Below, piece after piece: positions 18,020 through 26,800 of a stretch of DNA of 64,000 nucleotides. Numbering within the stretch: position 1 is the stretch's first letter; every line of letters starts with the position of its first letter. Source of the stretch: Saccharothrix obliqua (GTDB taxonomy: Bacteria; Actinomycetota; Actinomycetes; Mycobacteriales; Pseudonocardiaceae); NCBI RefSeq assembly GCF_019375475.1, contig NZ_JAHXGQ010000002.1, positions 372,001 to 436,000 on the forward strand, given 5' to 3'. The notes beneath the pieces were generated by a model that saw only the letters and a program-made list of their open reading frames with translations, did no database searches and was not told where the DNA came from. A program made the translations under genes and the position numbers.

Positions 18020-19228
18020 TCAGCGGCGGCGGGCGTGCATCCTGGCCATCGCGCCGGCGGCGAGGATCAGGATTATCGCCACCAGGCTCCACCGGCGTTG
18101 GTCGCGCACGGTGCGGTGCCTGCTCGCCACCGCCTTGGCACGTGCCTCGGGCAACCGCATCCGCGTGCTCGGCCGCGTCGGGTCCTGGGTCGAGTCCCGG
18201 GTCGGTTCCGGCGTCGGCGCCGGTTGCGGCGGGGCCGCGGGTGGCACGCCCGGCGGCGGGATCCGACCGGGCACGGGTGGCACGGCCGGTAGCCGCGGGT
18301 CGTCCGGGGGCGGTGGGTCCCGGGTGGGCGGCTGGTCGGACGTCGGGGGTGCCGGGGGCTCCGAGGTGGGCGGCTCCGAGGTGGGCGGCTCCGACGTCGG
18401 CGGCTCGGGCGCGGGTGGCTCCGACGTGGGTGGTCGGGGTGTCGGCGGTTCGGACGTCGGCGGGTCCGGGGTCGGCGGTGTGGTCGGGTCGGGTGGCACG
18501 GGCGGCACGGAGAGGCAGCCCGCGGCGTCCGACGTGTGCAACCGCGCGCCGACGGACACCTCCGCCACCCCGCCGCTGCCGTCCAGCGCGACCCGGTACA
18601 ACACGCTCCGGCCGTCGACGTCGTTGTTCGTCGCGTACAACGCGCCGTCCCGGCCGAACACGGCCGCGCCGTACGTGGAACCACCGGGCAGCCGCCCCGC
18701 GTCGGCCACCCGCCGCACCCGGCCGCTGCCGGGGTCGATGCTCACCACGTGGGCGTGGCCGTGACCGGACGTCGCCACCCCGTACAGCAGGCCGTCCGCC
18801 GGGTTCACGTCGAAGTCGTCCACGGCGATCGACTCGCCGTGCGACCACAACGCGGTCTTGTCCACGATCTCCAGGTACCGCCCGCTCGCCGGGTCGACGT
18901 CCACCGCCAGCAGCAGGTGCCCGACCCGCACCAGCAGCCGCTCGCCGACCACCGCGCCCGCCGTGCCGTGCCGCAGCAGCACGGACGGGTGCGACACCAC
19001 GTCCAGCCGCTTCCCGGAGCTGTCCAGGACGACCACCCGCCCGTCGGCCCCCACGCCGTACACCTTGTCCTGCGGCGCGGAGTACCCGATCGCGTTGATC
19101 CGCTCGTCCAGCGCGCCCAGCGACGCCCGCTCGCCGGAGGGCAGTTTCACCGCCAGCACCTCGGACGGGCCGGGCTGACCCGCCTCGACCTGGATGGTCG
19201 AGCACACGAGGGCCAGGGCTTCGATCAT
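18020..19228 (-). CDS. Propeller-like protein with Pro-Thr-Ser stalk and C-terminal helix
   Basis: 402 residues in three parts. Residues 1 to about 230 look like repeated beta-propeller strands (KVYGVGADGRVVVLD, LYGVATSGHGHAHVVSIDP, ALYATNNDVDGRSVLYRV). A stalk of about 110 residues is built of PPTSEPP-type repeats. The C-terminus is one hydrophobic helix (WSLVAIILILAAGAMA) followed by RMHARRR. The layout suggests a surface domain on a stalk anchored at its C-terminus, but the start MIEALALVCSTIQVEAG is a poor signal peptide. Its ATG overlaps the stop of the DUF4239 gene by four bases, so the two probably work together. Function unknown. Confidence 0.75.
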   Translation of the reverse strand: MIEALALVCSTIQVEAGQPGPSEVLAVKLPSGERASLGALDERINAIGYSAPQDKVYGVGADGRVVVLDSSGKRLDVVSHPSVLLRHGTAGAVVGERLLVRVGHLLLAVDVDPASGRYLEIVDKTALWSHGESIAVDDFDVNPADGLLYGVATSGHGHAHVVSIDPGSGRVRRVADAGRLPGGSTYGAAVFGRDGALYATNNDVDGRSVLYRVALDGSGGVAEVSVGARLHTSDAAGCLSVPPVPPDPTTPPTPDPPTSEPPTPRPPTSEPPAPEPPTSEPPTSEPPTSEPPAPPTSDQPPTRDPPPPDDPRLPAVPPVPGRIPPPGVPPAAPPQPAPTPEPTRDSTQDPTRPSTRMRLPEARAKAVASRHRTVRDQRRWSLVAIILILAAGAMARMHARRR

Positions 19229-19983
19229 CCGAACCGCTCAAGGGCCGACTGGAAGGCGTGCGGCCCGATCTCCGCGCCGCCGCCGTAGGGGTTCTGGAGC
19301 TGGTACGTCGCGTACAGCAGCAACGTGATCGTGGCCGCGAGGGTGGCGACGATCAGCACGTGCGTGCGCATCAGCGGACCGCCGAACAGCAGCGGCAGGC
19401 CGATGGTCAGCACCGAGCCGATCACCAGGACGAACCACACCACCGCGCTGACCCCGCCGTCGGCGGCCTCCAGCCGCGTCTGCCGGGCCTGGTACACCTG
19501 CCAGAGCTGGTTCGCCGCCTCCTTCTTGCGGTCCACCTGCCACTCGTCGGTCGCGGGCGCGTCGGACACCACGCGGCGGATGCGGTCGAGCTGCGACCAC
19601 CCGTCGGTCTCGACCTTGTCGTGCGCGGCCATCTTCGGCCACTCCTCGTCGACGACGGTGCGCGCGTAGTCGCGGGACAGCCGGCGGACCTCCTCGCCGG
19701 TGCCCGGGGACAAGGCGTCGGCCGCCCAGGTCGCCGCGACCAGCCCGTCGGCCTCCTTGTACGCGGCGGAGTCGGCGTTGTTCACGGTGTCGAACAACGA
19801 GATCAGCACGAAGGCGATCAACACCGCGTGCAGGCCGCCGACGATGGTGAACACCTGCCCGGCGGCCTCGTTGTTGGCCGCGCGGCCTTCCTCCGGGCCG
19901 TACTTCCGGATGAGGTACGCCAGCACGGCGGCGGCCACCGCGGCGCCGCCCACCCACAGGAGTCCTGTGGTGTAAACGCTCAT
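19225..19983 (-). CDS. DUF4239 (bestrophin-like) membrane protein
   Basis: 252 residues with two N-terminal helices (LLWVGGAAVAAAVLAYLI and TIVGGLHAVLIAFVLISLF), a soluble middle part rich in Ala/Glu/Arg (KEADGLVAATWAADAL onward), and two C-terminal helices (VWFVLVIGSVLTIGLPLLF and VLIVATLAATITLLLYA). This matches DUF4239 proteins, which resemble bestrophin channels in topology; transport has not been shown. It is the first gene of a two-gene unit with the propeller-like protein. Confidence 0.85.
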   Translation of the reverse strand: MSVYTTGLLWVGGAAVAAAVLAYLIRKYGPEEGRAANNEAAGQVFTIVGGLHAVLIAFVLISLFDTVNNADSAAYKEADGLVAATWAADALSPGTGEEVRRLSRDYARTVVDEEWPKMAAHDKVETDGWSQLDRIRRVVSDAPATDEWQVDRKKEAANQLWQVYQARQTRLEAADGGVSAVVWFVLVIGSVLTIGLPLLFGGPLMRTHVLIVATLAATITLLLYATYQLQNPYGGGAEIGPHAFQSALERFG

Positions 19984-20248
19984 CGAGTCGAGGTCCTCTC
20001 ACCACCGCATGAATTCCACAGACGCGCGAATTCACCGCTTCCGAAAAGGTAGTGAGCGGTGCGGTCCGGCAACAAGACCGTTCATCCGTGTGCCAGGGAA
20101 CGCCAAGCCGACAGGTGAAATATCGCCCTGATCGAAGGACACCCATCCGAGCGAATCCGCGCGAATGCGGTCCTGTACCGCCGGTCGGGCGAGCGGCTTG
20201 GCCCGACCGTGTCCGCCGGCTTCACCATTCCGGTGACCATCCGTCGTG

Positions 20249-21346
20249 TTACCCGGCGAACAGCAGCGCCAGCCCTCCCGCCGTGTAGCCGACCATGAGC
20301 AGCAGCAGCGGGACCTGCCCCGTCAGGTGCCGCTCGGGCGGCAGCAGCCGCAGCGAGCGGTCGTGCGCGGCGACCACGGCCACGAGGTGTCCCGCGAGCA
20401 CGGCCACGACCTGCACGCAGGCCACGGTCACCGGACCGGCGAGGGTGGTGTCCGGCACGTGGTCGGTCCGGCCGAGCAGCAACGCCACCGCCCGCTGCCC
20501 CTCCACCACCAGCAGCGAGTAGTAGTGCGCCACCACGTAACCGGCGATGATCGGCAGCAGCGTGGGCGCCAGCGCGCCGCCGAACGCCCGGCACGCCAGC
20601 AGGTAGCCACCCGCGACCAGACCGACCGCGGCGACCAGGCCCACCCACTGCGGCACCGGGGACAACCGCGCCCACGCGGGCGTCGAGCCGATGCTGTCGA
20701 ACGCCGTGGAGCCCAGGCACACCGCCGCCACGGCCACCAGGCCGGGCCGGACGGGCACCGCGGCCAGCGCCCGGAACGGGTTGCCGCGCACCGGGGACAA
20801 CGCGCCCAGCAACGTCGAGTACACCTCGAACCCGTCCGCCCGCTCGAACCACACCGGCCCGAACACCACGCCGCCCGCCACGCCCAGCACCGCGTACCCG
20901 ACCAGGAACCACGGCAGCGCACCGGGTTCCACCAGCTCCACCCACGTGAAGACGAGCAGGCCCGCCGCGGCGGGCCAGTGGCCGAGCCGCTCCGGGTACG
21001 GCCGGCTCAGCGACCACCGCGCGGCCAGGCGCAACGGGTTCACCACCCGCCACACCGGGCCGAACAGCACCGACGCCACCGCCACCCCCACCCAGAACAA
21101 CACGAACACCAGGTGCGGCCAGGCGTTCGCCGGCACGAACGGCAACGCGAGCAGGACCAGGACCCGCAACGGCCACCACTCGCGTGGCGGACCCGCCGGC
21201 CGCGGGGTGAACCGGGGTTGTCGCCACAGCACGCCCAACGCGAGGAACGACGCCAGCAACGCCACCGCCGCGCCCTGGAGCACGAGGTCCAGCGGCAGCG
21301 GCAGGTCGTGGCGCTCGCCGACGCCGTGCGCGAGGACCGCCGTCAC
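20249..21346 (-). CDS. Polytopic membrane protein, last gene of a four-gene locus
   Basis: 365 residues, mostly hydrophobic, with roughly ten helices (for example DLVLQGAAVALLASFLALGVL, VLVLLALPFVPANAW, VPLLLLMVGYTAGGLALLFAG). Not recognised as a known transporter; charged and aromatic loop segments such as NPLRLAARWSLSRPYPERLGHWP may be functional. Its GTG overlaps the stop of the lipoprotein gene by four bases. All four genes from 23455 down to here overlap in this way and are best read as one operon. An envelope or copper-related role is only a guess from the cupredoxin-like partner. Confidence 0.75.
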   Translation of the reverse strand: MTAVLAHGVGERHDLPLPLDLVLQGAAVALLASFLALGVLWRQPRFTPRPAGPPREWWPLRVLVLLALPFVPANAWPHLVFVLFWVGVAVASVLFGPVWRVVNPLRLAARWSLSRPYPERLGHWPAAAGLLVFTWVELVEPGALPWFLVGYAVLGVAGGVVFGPVWFERADGFEVYSTLLGALSPVRGNPFRALAAVPVRPGLVAVAAVCLGSTAFDSIGSTPAWARLSPVPQWVGLVAAVGLVAGGYLLACRAFGGALAPTLLPIIAGYVVAHYYSLLVVEGQRAVALLLGRTDHVPDTTLAGPVTVACVQVVAVLAGHLVAVVAAHDRSLRLLPPERHLTGQVPLLLLMVGYTAGGLALLFAG

Positions 21347-21663
21347 CGCACCACCAACTGCACCAGCAGCGTGTCCGGGTGCGCCTCGACGTCGAACGTG
21401 CCGGTCTCGTCGGCGACGAACGCCAGCACGGCGGGCTTGTCCGGCTCCGCCTTGGCCAGCACGTCGAACCCGTGCACGTGGACGTCGACGGGTTTGCCGC
21501 TGGACACGGTGAGTTCAACGGACTGACCGCGCACGACGTCGACCCGGTGCGGCGACGGCTCGTCCGCGGACAACGCCAGCTCCAGCGGTCCGGGCGGCGC
21601 GGCGGGCGGGGACGAGCACGCCGCCACCACGAGCGGCAACACACACAGCAGGACTCTGATCAC
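21343..21663 (-). CDS. Cupredoxin-like lipoprotein
   Basis: 106 residues. The N-terminus is a lipoprotein signal (VIRVLLCVLPLVVAACSS) with cysteine after VAA. The mature part is beta rich: VDVVRGQSVELTVSSGKPVDVHVHGF, then AFVADETGTFDVEAHPDTLLVQLVV. This pattern matches cupredoxin-like or EfeO-type domains, with possible metal ligands His in VHVHGF and EAHPD, but the classical C-x-n-H-x-n-M ligand loop is not seen. GTG start, overlapping both neighbours by four bases. It probably stands on the outer face of the membrane beside the membrane proteins of the same operon. Confidence 0.75.
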   Translation of the reverse strand: MIRVLLCVLPLVVAACSSPPAAPPGPLELALSADEPSPHRVDVVRGQSVELTVSSGKPVDVHVHGFDVLAKAEPDKPAVLAFVADETGTFDVEAHPDTLLVQLVVR

Positions 21664-22436
21664 CGGGCGATTTCCTTCCTCATGAACGAGAACCCGCCGG
21701 CGGCGAGGCCCAGCCCGCCGCCGAGGGTCAGCGCGACCAGCCACCGGTCCAGGTCGGCCGGACCGGCGAACGGGAGTTGCGAGAAGCGGAAGCTGTCGAA
21801 GTCCGGGATGCCCGCCACGACCAGCATCGCGCCGACGACGGCCGCGACGAACGCCGCCGCGGGTTTGCCGCGTGCCGCCGCGACGACGGCGACGACGGCG
21901 AGCGGCCAGCACACCAGCCCGACCCCGCTCGCGCCCGCCAGCAGCGGCACGAACGGCTCACCGGTCACGGCGAGCGTCGACCCCGCGGCGTGCGCGACGT
22001 TGCCCGCCGTCACCACCAGCACCCCGGCAGCGAGCAACCCCTTGGCGCGCTTCAACTGGAACGCGGCGACCGCTATGCCCAGGGTGGCCGCCAACCACCA
22101 CAGCGGGTTCGGTCCGGGCGTCACGTCGACCCGCCCGCGCACCACCGCCGGGCCGAGCGGCACCTCCCACTCGGGCGCGGTGGTGCGGTCGTCGCGGAAC
22201 CGCCACACCTCGCCCGGCCGCACGGTGCGGCCGGCGACCTCCAGCGGCACGGGCCCGTCGTTGCGGATCTCCAACTGCGCGCCGTGGTTGACCATCCGCG
22301 CGGTCACGCCGGGCAACGGCGGCTCCACCCCGGTCACGGTGCTGAGGTGGTCCTGCGGTGTCAGGCCGCCGGCGTGCGCGTGCGCGGGTGGCGCCGCGCC
22401 GAGCAGGAGCACCAGCACCAGCAGCAACACCCTCAC
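21660..22436 (-). CDS. Exported beta-domain protein with C-terminal membrane helices
   Basis: 258 residues. A signal peptide (VLLLVLVLLLGAAPPAHAHAGG) is followed by a short beta-sandwich-like domain (LSTVTGVEPPLPGVTARMV, QLEIRNDGPVPLEVAGRTV, then RGEVWRF-like turns). About five hydrophobic helices begin near WWLAATLGIAVAAFQL, and the end is FSFMRKEIAR. The arrangement, an extracytoplasmic beta domain starting at a mature His plus membrane helices, recalls CopC-CopD-like copper proteins, but I cannot match it to that family. GTG start overlapping the upstream stop (GTGA). Confidence 0.7.
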   Translation of the reverse strand: MRVLLLVLVLLLGAAPPAHAHAGGLTPQDHLSTVTGVEPPLPGVTARMVNHGAQLEIRNDGPVPLEVAGRTVRPGEVWRFRDDRTTAPEWEVPLGPAVVRGRVDVTPGPNPLWWLAATLGIAVAAFQLKRAKGLLAAGVLVVTAGNVAHAAGSTLAVTGEPFVPLLAGASGVGLVCWPLAVVAVVAAARGKPAAAFVAAVVGAMLVVAGIPDFDSFRFSQLPFAGPADLDRWLVALTLGGGLGLAAGGFSFMRKEIAR

Positions 22437-23455
22437 CGGCGCGTCGGCACGAGCACCACCGCGAGCAGCAGCCCGTGCAGCGCGGCGACCAGCGGCGCGC
22501 CGGTCCACATCTCGGTGACGCTCGGCAACGCGCCCGCCCCGATCCCCGCCGCCGCGAAGAAGAGCACCCACGTCGCCAGCGGTGCGGTGAACGCGAACAC
22601 CCGGTACTCGCGCAACCGCTCCTCGGACGGCCGCAACCACCACAGCAGCACGTCGACCACCACACCGGACAACACGAAAGCCGCCGCCGTGCCCAGGTTC
22701 TCGTAGTTGGCGACGGCGGTGCTGAGCAGCGCCACGACGACCTGGAGCAGCGTGGCGACGCCGATCGGCAGGCGGAACCGCCGCGCCGCCAGCAGCAGCG
22801 GCGCGAGCAGCACCAGGTTGGTGATGGTGATGGCGGCGGCGAGCCGGTTCGCCGCGGCCGAGCCGCCTTGGGCCTTGTCGAAGCTGAACGACCGCAACAC
22901 GCCCTGCGGCCCGTAGACGGTCGCATCGGCGTACTGCACGAACAACAAAACCAACGCGGTGCTGAAGGACAACGCCAGCGCCGCCGGCAGGAACCGCCGC
23001 AGCGACGGGGCGACGACCGCGCGGTCCGACCACAACGCCCGCAGCGGCGTCGTGAGGATGACGATCATCGACGTGATGAGGCCGAGGTGGGTCGGGCTGT
23101 AGAGGATGTCGATGCCCTGCTCGATGCCGATGAACGTGTGCCACAGGTAGTCGCCGAACCCGCACACCGCGAACACCGGCAGCGCCAGCACCGCGAGCCC
23201 GTACCCCTCGGGCACCGCGGCGAGGCCGCGCCTGCCCTCCTGCACGTTGCGCCACACCACCCACAGGACCCACGCGGCCGTCGCCGCGAACCCCGAGTAG
23301 AAGACCGCGTGCCACGGCGTGAAGAACGTCTCCAGCTCGGGCACGTTCGAATGCGCCCAGGCGTCGAGGAACAGCCCCAGCGAGAACCACGTGCCGAGCA
23401 GCACGGTGACGAGGTCCGTGCGGTACGAAGCCCTGATCCGCTCCTGTTGCACCAT
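22433..23455 (-). CDS. Polytopic membrane protein, first gene of a four-gene locus
   Basis: 340 residues with about nine predicted helices. Histidines and aromatic residues cluster at the ends of early helices (FLDAWAHSNVPELETFFTPWHAVFYSGF, GFGDYLWHTFIGIEQGIDILYSPTHLGL), which suggests metal or cofactor binding. Not recognised as a named family. The ATG (MVQQERIRASYRTDL) has only a weak GGGA eleven bases upstream. A perfect 18-bp palindrome lies 58-75 bases before it, next to the response-regulator gene. It leads the operon with the exported, lipoprotein and polytopic genes that follow. Confidence 0.75.
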   Translation of the reverse strand: MVQQERIRASYRTDLVTVLLGTWFSLGLFLDAWAHSNVPELETFFTPWHAVFYSGFAATAAWVLWVVWRNVQEGRRGLAAVPEGYGLAVLALPVFAVCGFGDYLWHTFIGIEQGIDILYSPTHLGLITSMIVILTTPLRALWSDRAVVAPSLRRFLPAALALSFSTALVLLFVQYADATVYGPQGVLRSFSFDKAQGGSAAANRLAAAITITNLVLLAPLLLAARRFRLPIGVATLLQVVVALLSTAVANYENLGTAAAFVLSGVVVDVLLWWLRPSEERLREYRVFAFTAPLATWVLFFAAAGIGAGALPSVTEMWTGAPLVAALHGLLLAVVLVPTRR

Positions 23456-23512
23456 GCGGACGAGGTTCCCGGTCCGGTCGCCCGCGCCGGAACCGTGCCA
23501 CCACCCGCTCGT

Positions 23513-23530
23513 GGTGCGGTTAACCGCACC
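23513..23530. promoter_or_regulatory. Perfect 18-bp palindrome, candidate operator
   Basis: GGTGCGGTTAACCGCACC reads the same on both strands. It begins 58 bases upstream of the first membrane-protein gene and its last base is the final base of the response-regulator stop codon. NarL-type regulators bind such inverted repeats, so the adjacent regulator is the natural candidate; it could also be a weak terminator for that gene. Confidence 0.6.
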
Positions 23531-24168
23531 TATCCGTTGAGGTAACGCAGGACGGCCAGGACGCGGCGGTGGTCGTGCGGGCTCGCGGACAGGCCGAGCT
23601 TGGTGAAGATGCCGGTGCAGTGCTTCTCCACGGTGCGCTCGGCGATGTGCAGCCGCGACGCGATGGCCTGGTTGGTGCGGCCCTCCGCCATCAGCGCGAG
23701 CACCGCCCGCTCCCGCTCGGTCAGCCGGTCGTCGCCGCCACGCCGCCTGCCGATCAGCCGGGCCACCACCGCCGGGTCGAACGCCGAGCCGCCGGCGCCG
23801 ACGCGGCGGACCGCGGCGGTGAACTCGGCCAGGTCGGACACCCGGTCCTTGAGCAGGTAGCCCACGCCGTCCGCGCCCTCGTCCAGCAGTTCCGCCGCGT
23901 AGCTGACCTGGACGTACTGGGACAGCACCAGCACGCCCGTCGCCGGGTACCGGCGACGCAGCGACACCGCGGCGCGCAGCCCCTCGTCGGTGCGCGTCGG
24001 CGGCATCCGGATGTCCACCAGCGCGACCTCCGGCCGGTACCGGTCGACCGCCGCCACCAGGCCGTCCGCGTCCGGCACGGCCGCCGCCACCGCGAAACCC
24101 GCCTCGGTCAGCAGGCGGGCCAGCCCCTCCCGCAGCAGCGTCGAGTCCTCCGCGATCACGACCCGCAC
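23530..24168 (-). CDS. NarL-family response regulator
   Basis: 212 residues. The receiver has the acidic pocket after VRVVIAED, the phosphoacceptor Asp in VALVDIRMPP and the conserved Lys in GYLLKDRV. The LuxR-type helix-turn-helix is DRLTERERAVLALMAEGRTNQAIASRLHIAERTVEKH (given in part: key residues Glu, Gly, Asn, Val-Glu-Lys-His). The GTG start overlaps the end of the sensor-kinase gene by 13 bases, so kinase and regulator are made together. It faces the four-gene membrane locus in the same direction, with a palindrome between, and may control it. Confidence 0.9.
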   Translation of the reverse strand: MRVVIAEDSTLLREGLARLLTEAGFAVAAAVPDADGLVAAVDRYRPEVALVDIRMPPTRTDEGLRAAVSLRRRYPATGVLVLSQYVQVSYAAELLDEGADGVGYLLKDRVSDLAEFTAAVRRVGAGGSAFDPAVVARLIGRRRGGDDRLTERERAVLALMAEGRTNQAIASRLHIAERTVEKHCTGIFTKLGLSASPHDHRRVLAVLRYLNG

Positions 24169-25685
24169 GGCAGCACCACCCGCACACTCGTCCCCTCGCC
24201 CGGCACGCTGAGCACCGCCAGCGAACCCCCCGTCGCCGCCACGCGGTCGGCCAGGCCGCGCAGCCCGGAGCCACGCGCGTCCGCGCCGCCGCGCCCGTCG
24301 TCGTCCACCCGCACCTCCAGGGTGCCGGCGCGGGTCGTGACGACGACCCGCGCGCGAGTGGCCCCGGCGTGCTTCGTCACGTTCGCCAACGCCTCCGCCA
24401 CCACGTAGTACGCCGCCGTCTCCACCTGCGGCGGCACCGGTCCGGCCAGCTCCACCACCGGTTCCGCCGCCGGGTCGGCGAGCGCCGCCAGCTCGCGCAC
24501 CGCGCCGTGCAGCCCGCGTTCGGCCAGCACCGGCGGCAGGATGCCGTGGCACACCGCCCGCACGTCCTCGATGGTCGCGAGCACGGCGGACTTGGCCTCG
24601 CCCACCAGGTCCCGCGCGCGCTCCGGCGGCAGCGCCTCCGCCAGCCCGAGCGTCATCGCCACCGACAGCAGCCGCTGCTGCACGCCGTCGTGCAGGTCGC
24701 GCTCCAACCGCCGCCGCTCCGCCTCCGCCGCGCGCACCAGCCGGGCACGCGACTCGTCGAGCTGCCGCAGCCGGGCACGCAGCTCCGCGGTCAGCCGCTC
24801 GTTGTCCAGCGCCAGCGCGACCGCCGCGCACGCCGCGTCCACGAGTTCCACGTCCAGCCCGGGGTCGTGCAGCAGCAGGGCGACCGGTGACCCGCCGCGG
24901 TCCACGCGGGTCTGCACCCGGGAACCGTCCGCCACCACGGGCGCGCCGGACGCGTCCACGTACCGCTGCTGCGACGCCACCCAGTACCCCACGCGCAGCC
25001 CGGGATCGCGCAACGTCGCCGCCAACGCCTCGCGCACACCCGCCCGCGGCCCCTGCCCGTTGAGGCGCACCACCAGGTCCGCCACCCCACCCCGGTCCAC
25101 CCGGCGGCGCAACAGGCCCGCGAGGTAGGCGAGCGGGATGCCGGTGAGGGCGAGCATCAACGCCACCACGGGCGGGTTCAACCCGGCCCGCTCGACCGGC
25201 CGCCACGCCGCGAACACCAGCACCGCCACCACGGACGCGCCCAGCATCGCGGTCAGGGTGCGCCGCTGCGCCAGGCTGCTGCACGTCCAGCGGTGCAGTT
25301 GCAACCCGAGCATGGCCGACCCGATCGCCACCGTGAGCGGGGTTTCCGCGTCACGCACCACGTAGGCCCACTCCTCCCGCGACCGCGCCGCCGCCGTCAC
25401 GAGCACCACCGCCGCGTACCCGGACAACACGACGGCGCGGCGCGGCGCGGTGAGCAGCCGCCCCGTCGGGAACGCCACCACCAGGTGCCCCAGCACCGCG
25501 GGCCACGACTTCGCCACCAGGTGGTGCGCGAACGCCGGGCCGTCCCACAGGCGGTCGACCGACCACAGCACGCCCGCCAGCACCAGCAGCAGGCCGATCC
25601 GGTTGCGCGGCTGGGCTTTGCGGCTGAACGCGCCCGCGGTCACGTACACCGCGCTCACCGCGAGGACCGCGGTCGTCAGCAGCAT
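24156..25685 (-). CDS. NarL-type sensor histidine kinase
   Basis: 509 residues. The N-terminal half has about six membrane helices (from LLTTAVLAVSAVYVTAGAF). A weakly conserved GAF-like linker follows, then a HisKA_3 dimerisation domain with the phosphorylated His in RDLHDGVQQRLLS, and a HATPase domain with N-box VVAEALANVTKHAGA and G-box VDDDGRGG. It autophosphorylates and passes phosphate to the overlapping response regulator. The start is the ATG with TACGTT seven bases upstream and no ribosome-binding site. The signal sensed is unknown. Confidence 0.9.
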   Translation of the reverse strand: MLLTTAVLAVSAVYVTAGAFSRKAQPRNRIGLLLVLAGVLWSVDRLWDGPAFAHHLVAKSWPAVLGHLVVAFPTGRLLTAPRRAVVLSGYAAVVLVTAAARSREEWAYVVRDAETPLTVAIGSAMLGLQLHRWTCSSLAQRRTLTAMLGASVVAVLVFAAWRPVERAGLNPPVVALMLALTGIPLAYLAGLLRRRVDRGGVADLVVRLNGQGPRAGVREALAATLRDPGLRVGYWVASQQRYVDASGAPVVADGSRVQTRVDRGGSPVALLLHDPGLDVELVDAACAAVALALDNERLTAELRARLRQLDESRARLVRAAEAERRRLERDLHDGVQQRLLSVAMTLGLAEALPPERARDLVGEAKSAVLATIEDVRAVCHGILPPVLAERGLHGAVRELAALADPAAEPVVELAGPVPPQVETAAYYVVAEALANVTKHAGATRARVVVTTRAGTLEVRVDDDGRGGADARGSGLRGLADRVAATGGSLAVLSVPGEGTSVRVVLPCGS

Positions 25686-25692
25686 GGCGTCC

Positions 25693-25698
25693 AACGTA
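25693..25698 (-). promoter_or_regulatory. -10 box of a probable leaderless promoter
   Basis: TACGTT on the minus strand, seven bases before the ATG of the sensor kinase gene. It lies in the divergent region shared with the AraC-type gene. Confidence 0.55.
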
Positions 25699-25826
25699 GC
25701 GGCCGGGCGGGTGCGGGCCGCAGCGCCGACCGCCGGCGGGGTTGACGCCCGTCCGGCCCCTTCGGTAACGATGGATCGGCGACGCCGCCGGGGGAAGCGG
25801 CGGGCGCACGCCGGGGGTGACGACGC

Positions 25827-26768
25827 GTGATCGAAGCCGAGTACCACACCGAGGACCTGCCGAAGGCCGAGCGGTTCGCGTTCTGGCGGCGCATCGCCGA
25901 GCGGTCCCTGGCGCCCATGGCGATGCGCTCGGACCAGGCCGCGGACTTCCGCGCCGACGCGCACTGCCTGGACTTCGGCGCGGTGCGCCTGGCCGAGGTG
26001 ACGGTGCCGTCGCTGCGCACGGAGCGGACGCCCCGGCTGATCCGCCGCCACGACCCGGAGCGCTACTACCTGCTGCTGGACCGGGACGGCGGGTTCGGGG
26101 TCGCGCAGCACGGCCGCGAGGTGATGCTCGCGCCGGGCGAGATGACGCTCTACGACTCGTCGCGCCCGTTCCTGGGCTGGACCGGCGCGCGGCGTGGCGG
26201 CCGGGTGCTGCTCCAGTTCCCGAAGTCGTTGCTGTGCCTGCCACCGGCGCAGGTGGAGAAGGCGCTCGCCACGTGCCTGCCGGGCGACGCGGGTGTCGGC
26301 GCGTTGCTCGCCGGTTCGCTGCGCGAGCTGGCGGCGGGCGGCACGGGCGAGCACGCCACCCGCCTGGCGGGCATCTCGCTGGACCTGCTGGCCGCGTTGC
26401 TGGCGCGGCGGGTGGAAGCGCGGTTGCCGCCGGGCGCGCACGACAACGCGCTGGTGTCGCAGGTGCGGGTGTTCATCGACGGTCACCTGGCCGATCCCGG
26501 GCTGAGCCCGGCGGTGGTCGCCGCCGCGCACCACATCTCGACCCGGCACCTGCACCGGCTGTTCGCCGGCCAGGGTTCCGGTGTGGCGGCGTGGATACGC
26601 CGGCGTCGGCTGGAGCGCAGCCGCCACGACCTGACCGCGCGGCACGAGCCGGTGCACGTGGTGGCGGCCCGCTGGGGTTTCACCGACGCCGCCCACTTCA
26701 GCCGCCTGTTCCGCGACACCTACGGCATGTCGCCCACCGACTACCGGCAGACCTGGTGCACGGCTTGA
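25827..26768 (+). CDS. AraC-family transcriptional regulator
   Basis: 313 residues. The N-terminal part (to about 190) is an AraC_binding_2-like ligand domain (LIRRHDPERYYLLLDRDGGFGV, MLAPGEMTLYDSSRPF). The C-terminal AraC DNA-binding domain has two helix-turn-helix units, the first with ISTRHLHRLFAGQG and the second with AARWGFTDAAHFSRLFRDTYG, ending MSPTDYRQ. The GTG start has a G-rich stretch (CGGGGGTGACGACGC) before it. It is divergent from the sensor kinase and 32 bases upstream of the TetR gene. The target genes are not evident. Confidence 0.92.
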   Translation: MIEAEYHTEDLPKAERFAFWRRIAERSLAPMAMRSDQAADFRADAHCLDFGAVRLAEVTVPSLRTERTPRLIRRHDPERYYLLLDRDGGFGVAQHGREVMLAPGEMTLYDSSRPFLGWTGARRGGRVLLQFPKSLLCLPPAQVEKALATCLPGDAGVGALLAGSLRELAAGGTGEHATRLAGISLDLLAALLARRVEARLPPGAHDNALVSQVRVFIDGHLADPGLSPAVVAAAHHISTRHLHRLFAGQGSGVAAWIRRRRLERSRHDLTARHEPVHVVAARWGFTDAAHFSRLFRDTYGMSPTDYRQTWCTA

Positions 26769-26787
26769 CACCGGCCGACTGTGAGTG

Positions 26788-26797
26788 ATTGGTTAAT
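26788..26797. promoter_or_regulatory. Operator-like site at the TetR gene start
   Basis: The stretch GTGATTGGTTAATC contains half-sites GATT and AATC around four bases and shares ten of fifteen positions with the operator-like palindrome behind the same gene. It overlaps the expected promoter of the TetR gene, consistent with autorepression. Confidence 0.35.
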
Positions 26798-26800
26798 CTC

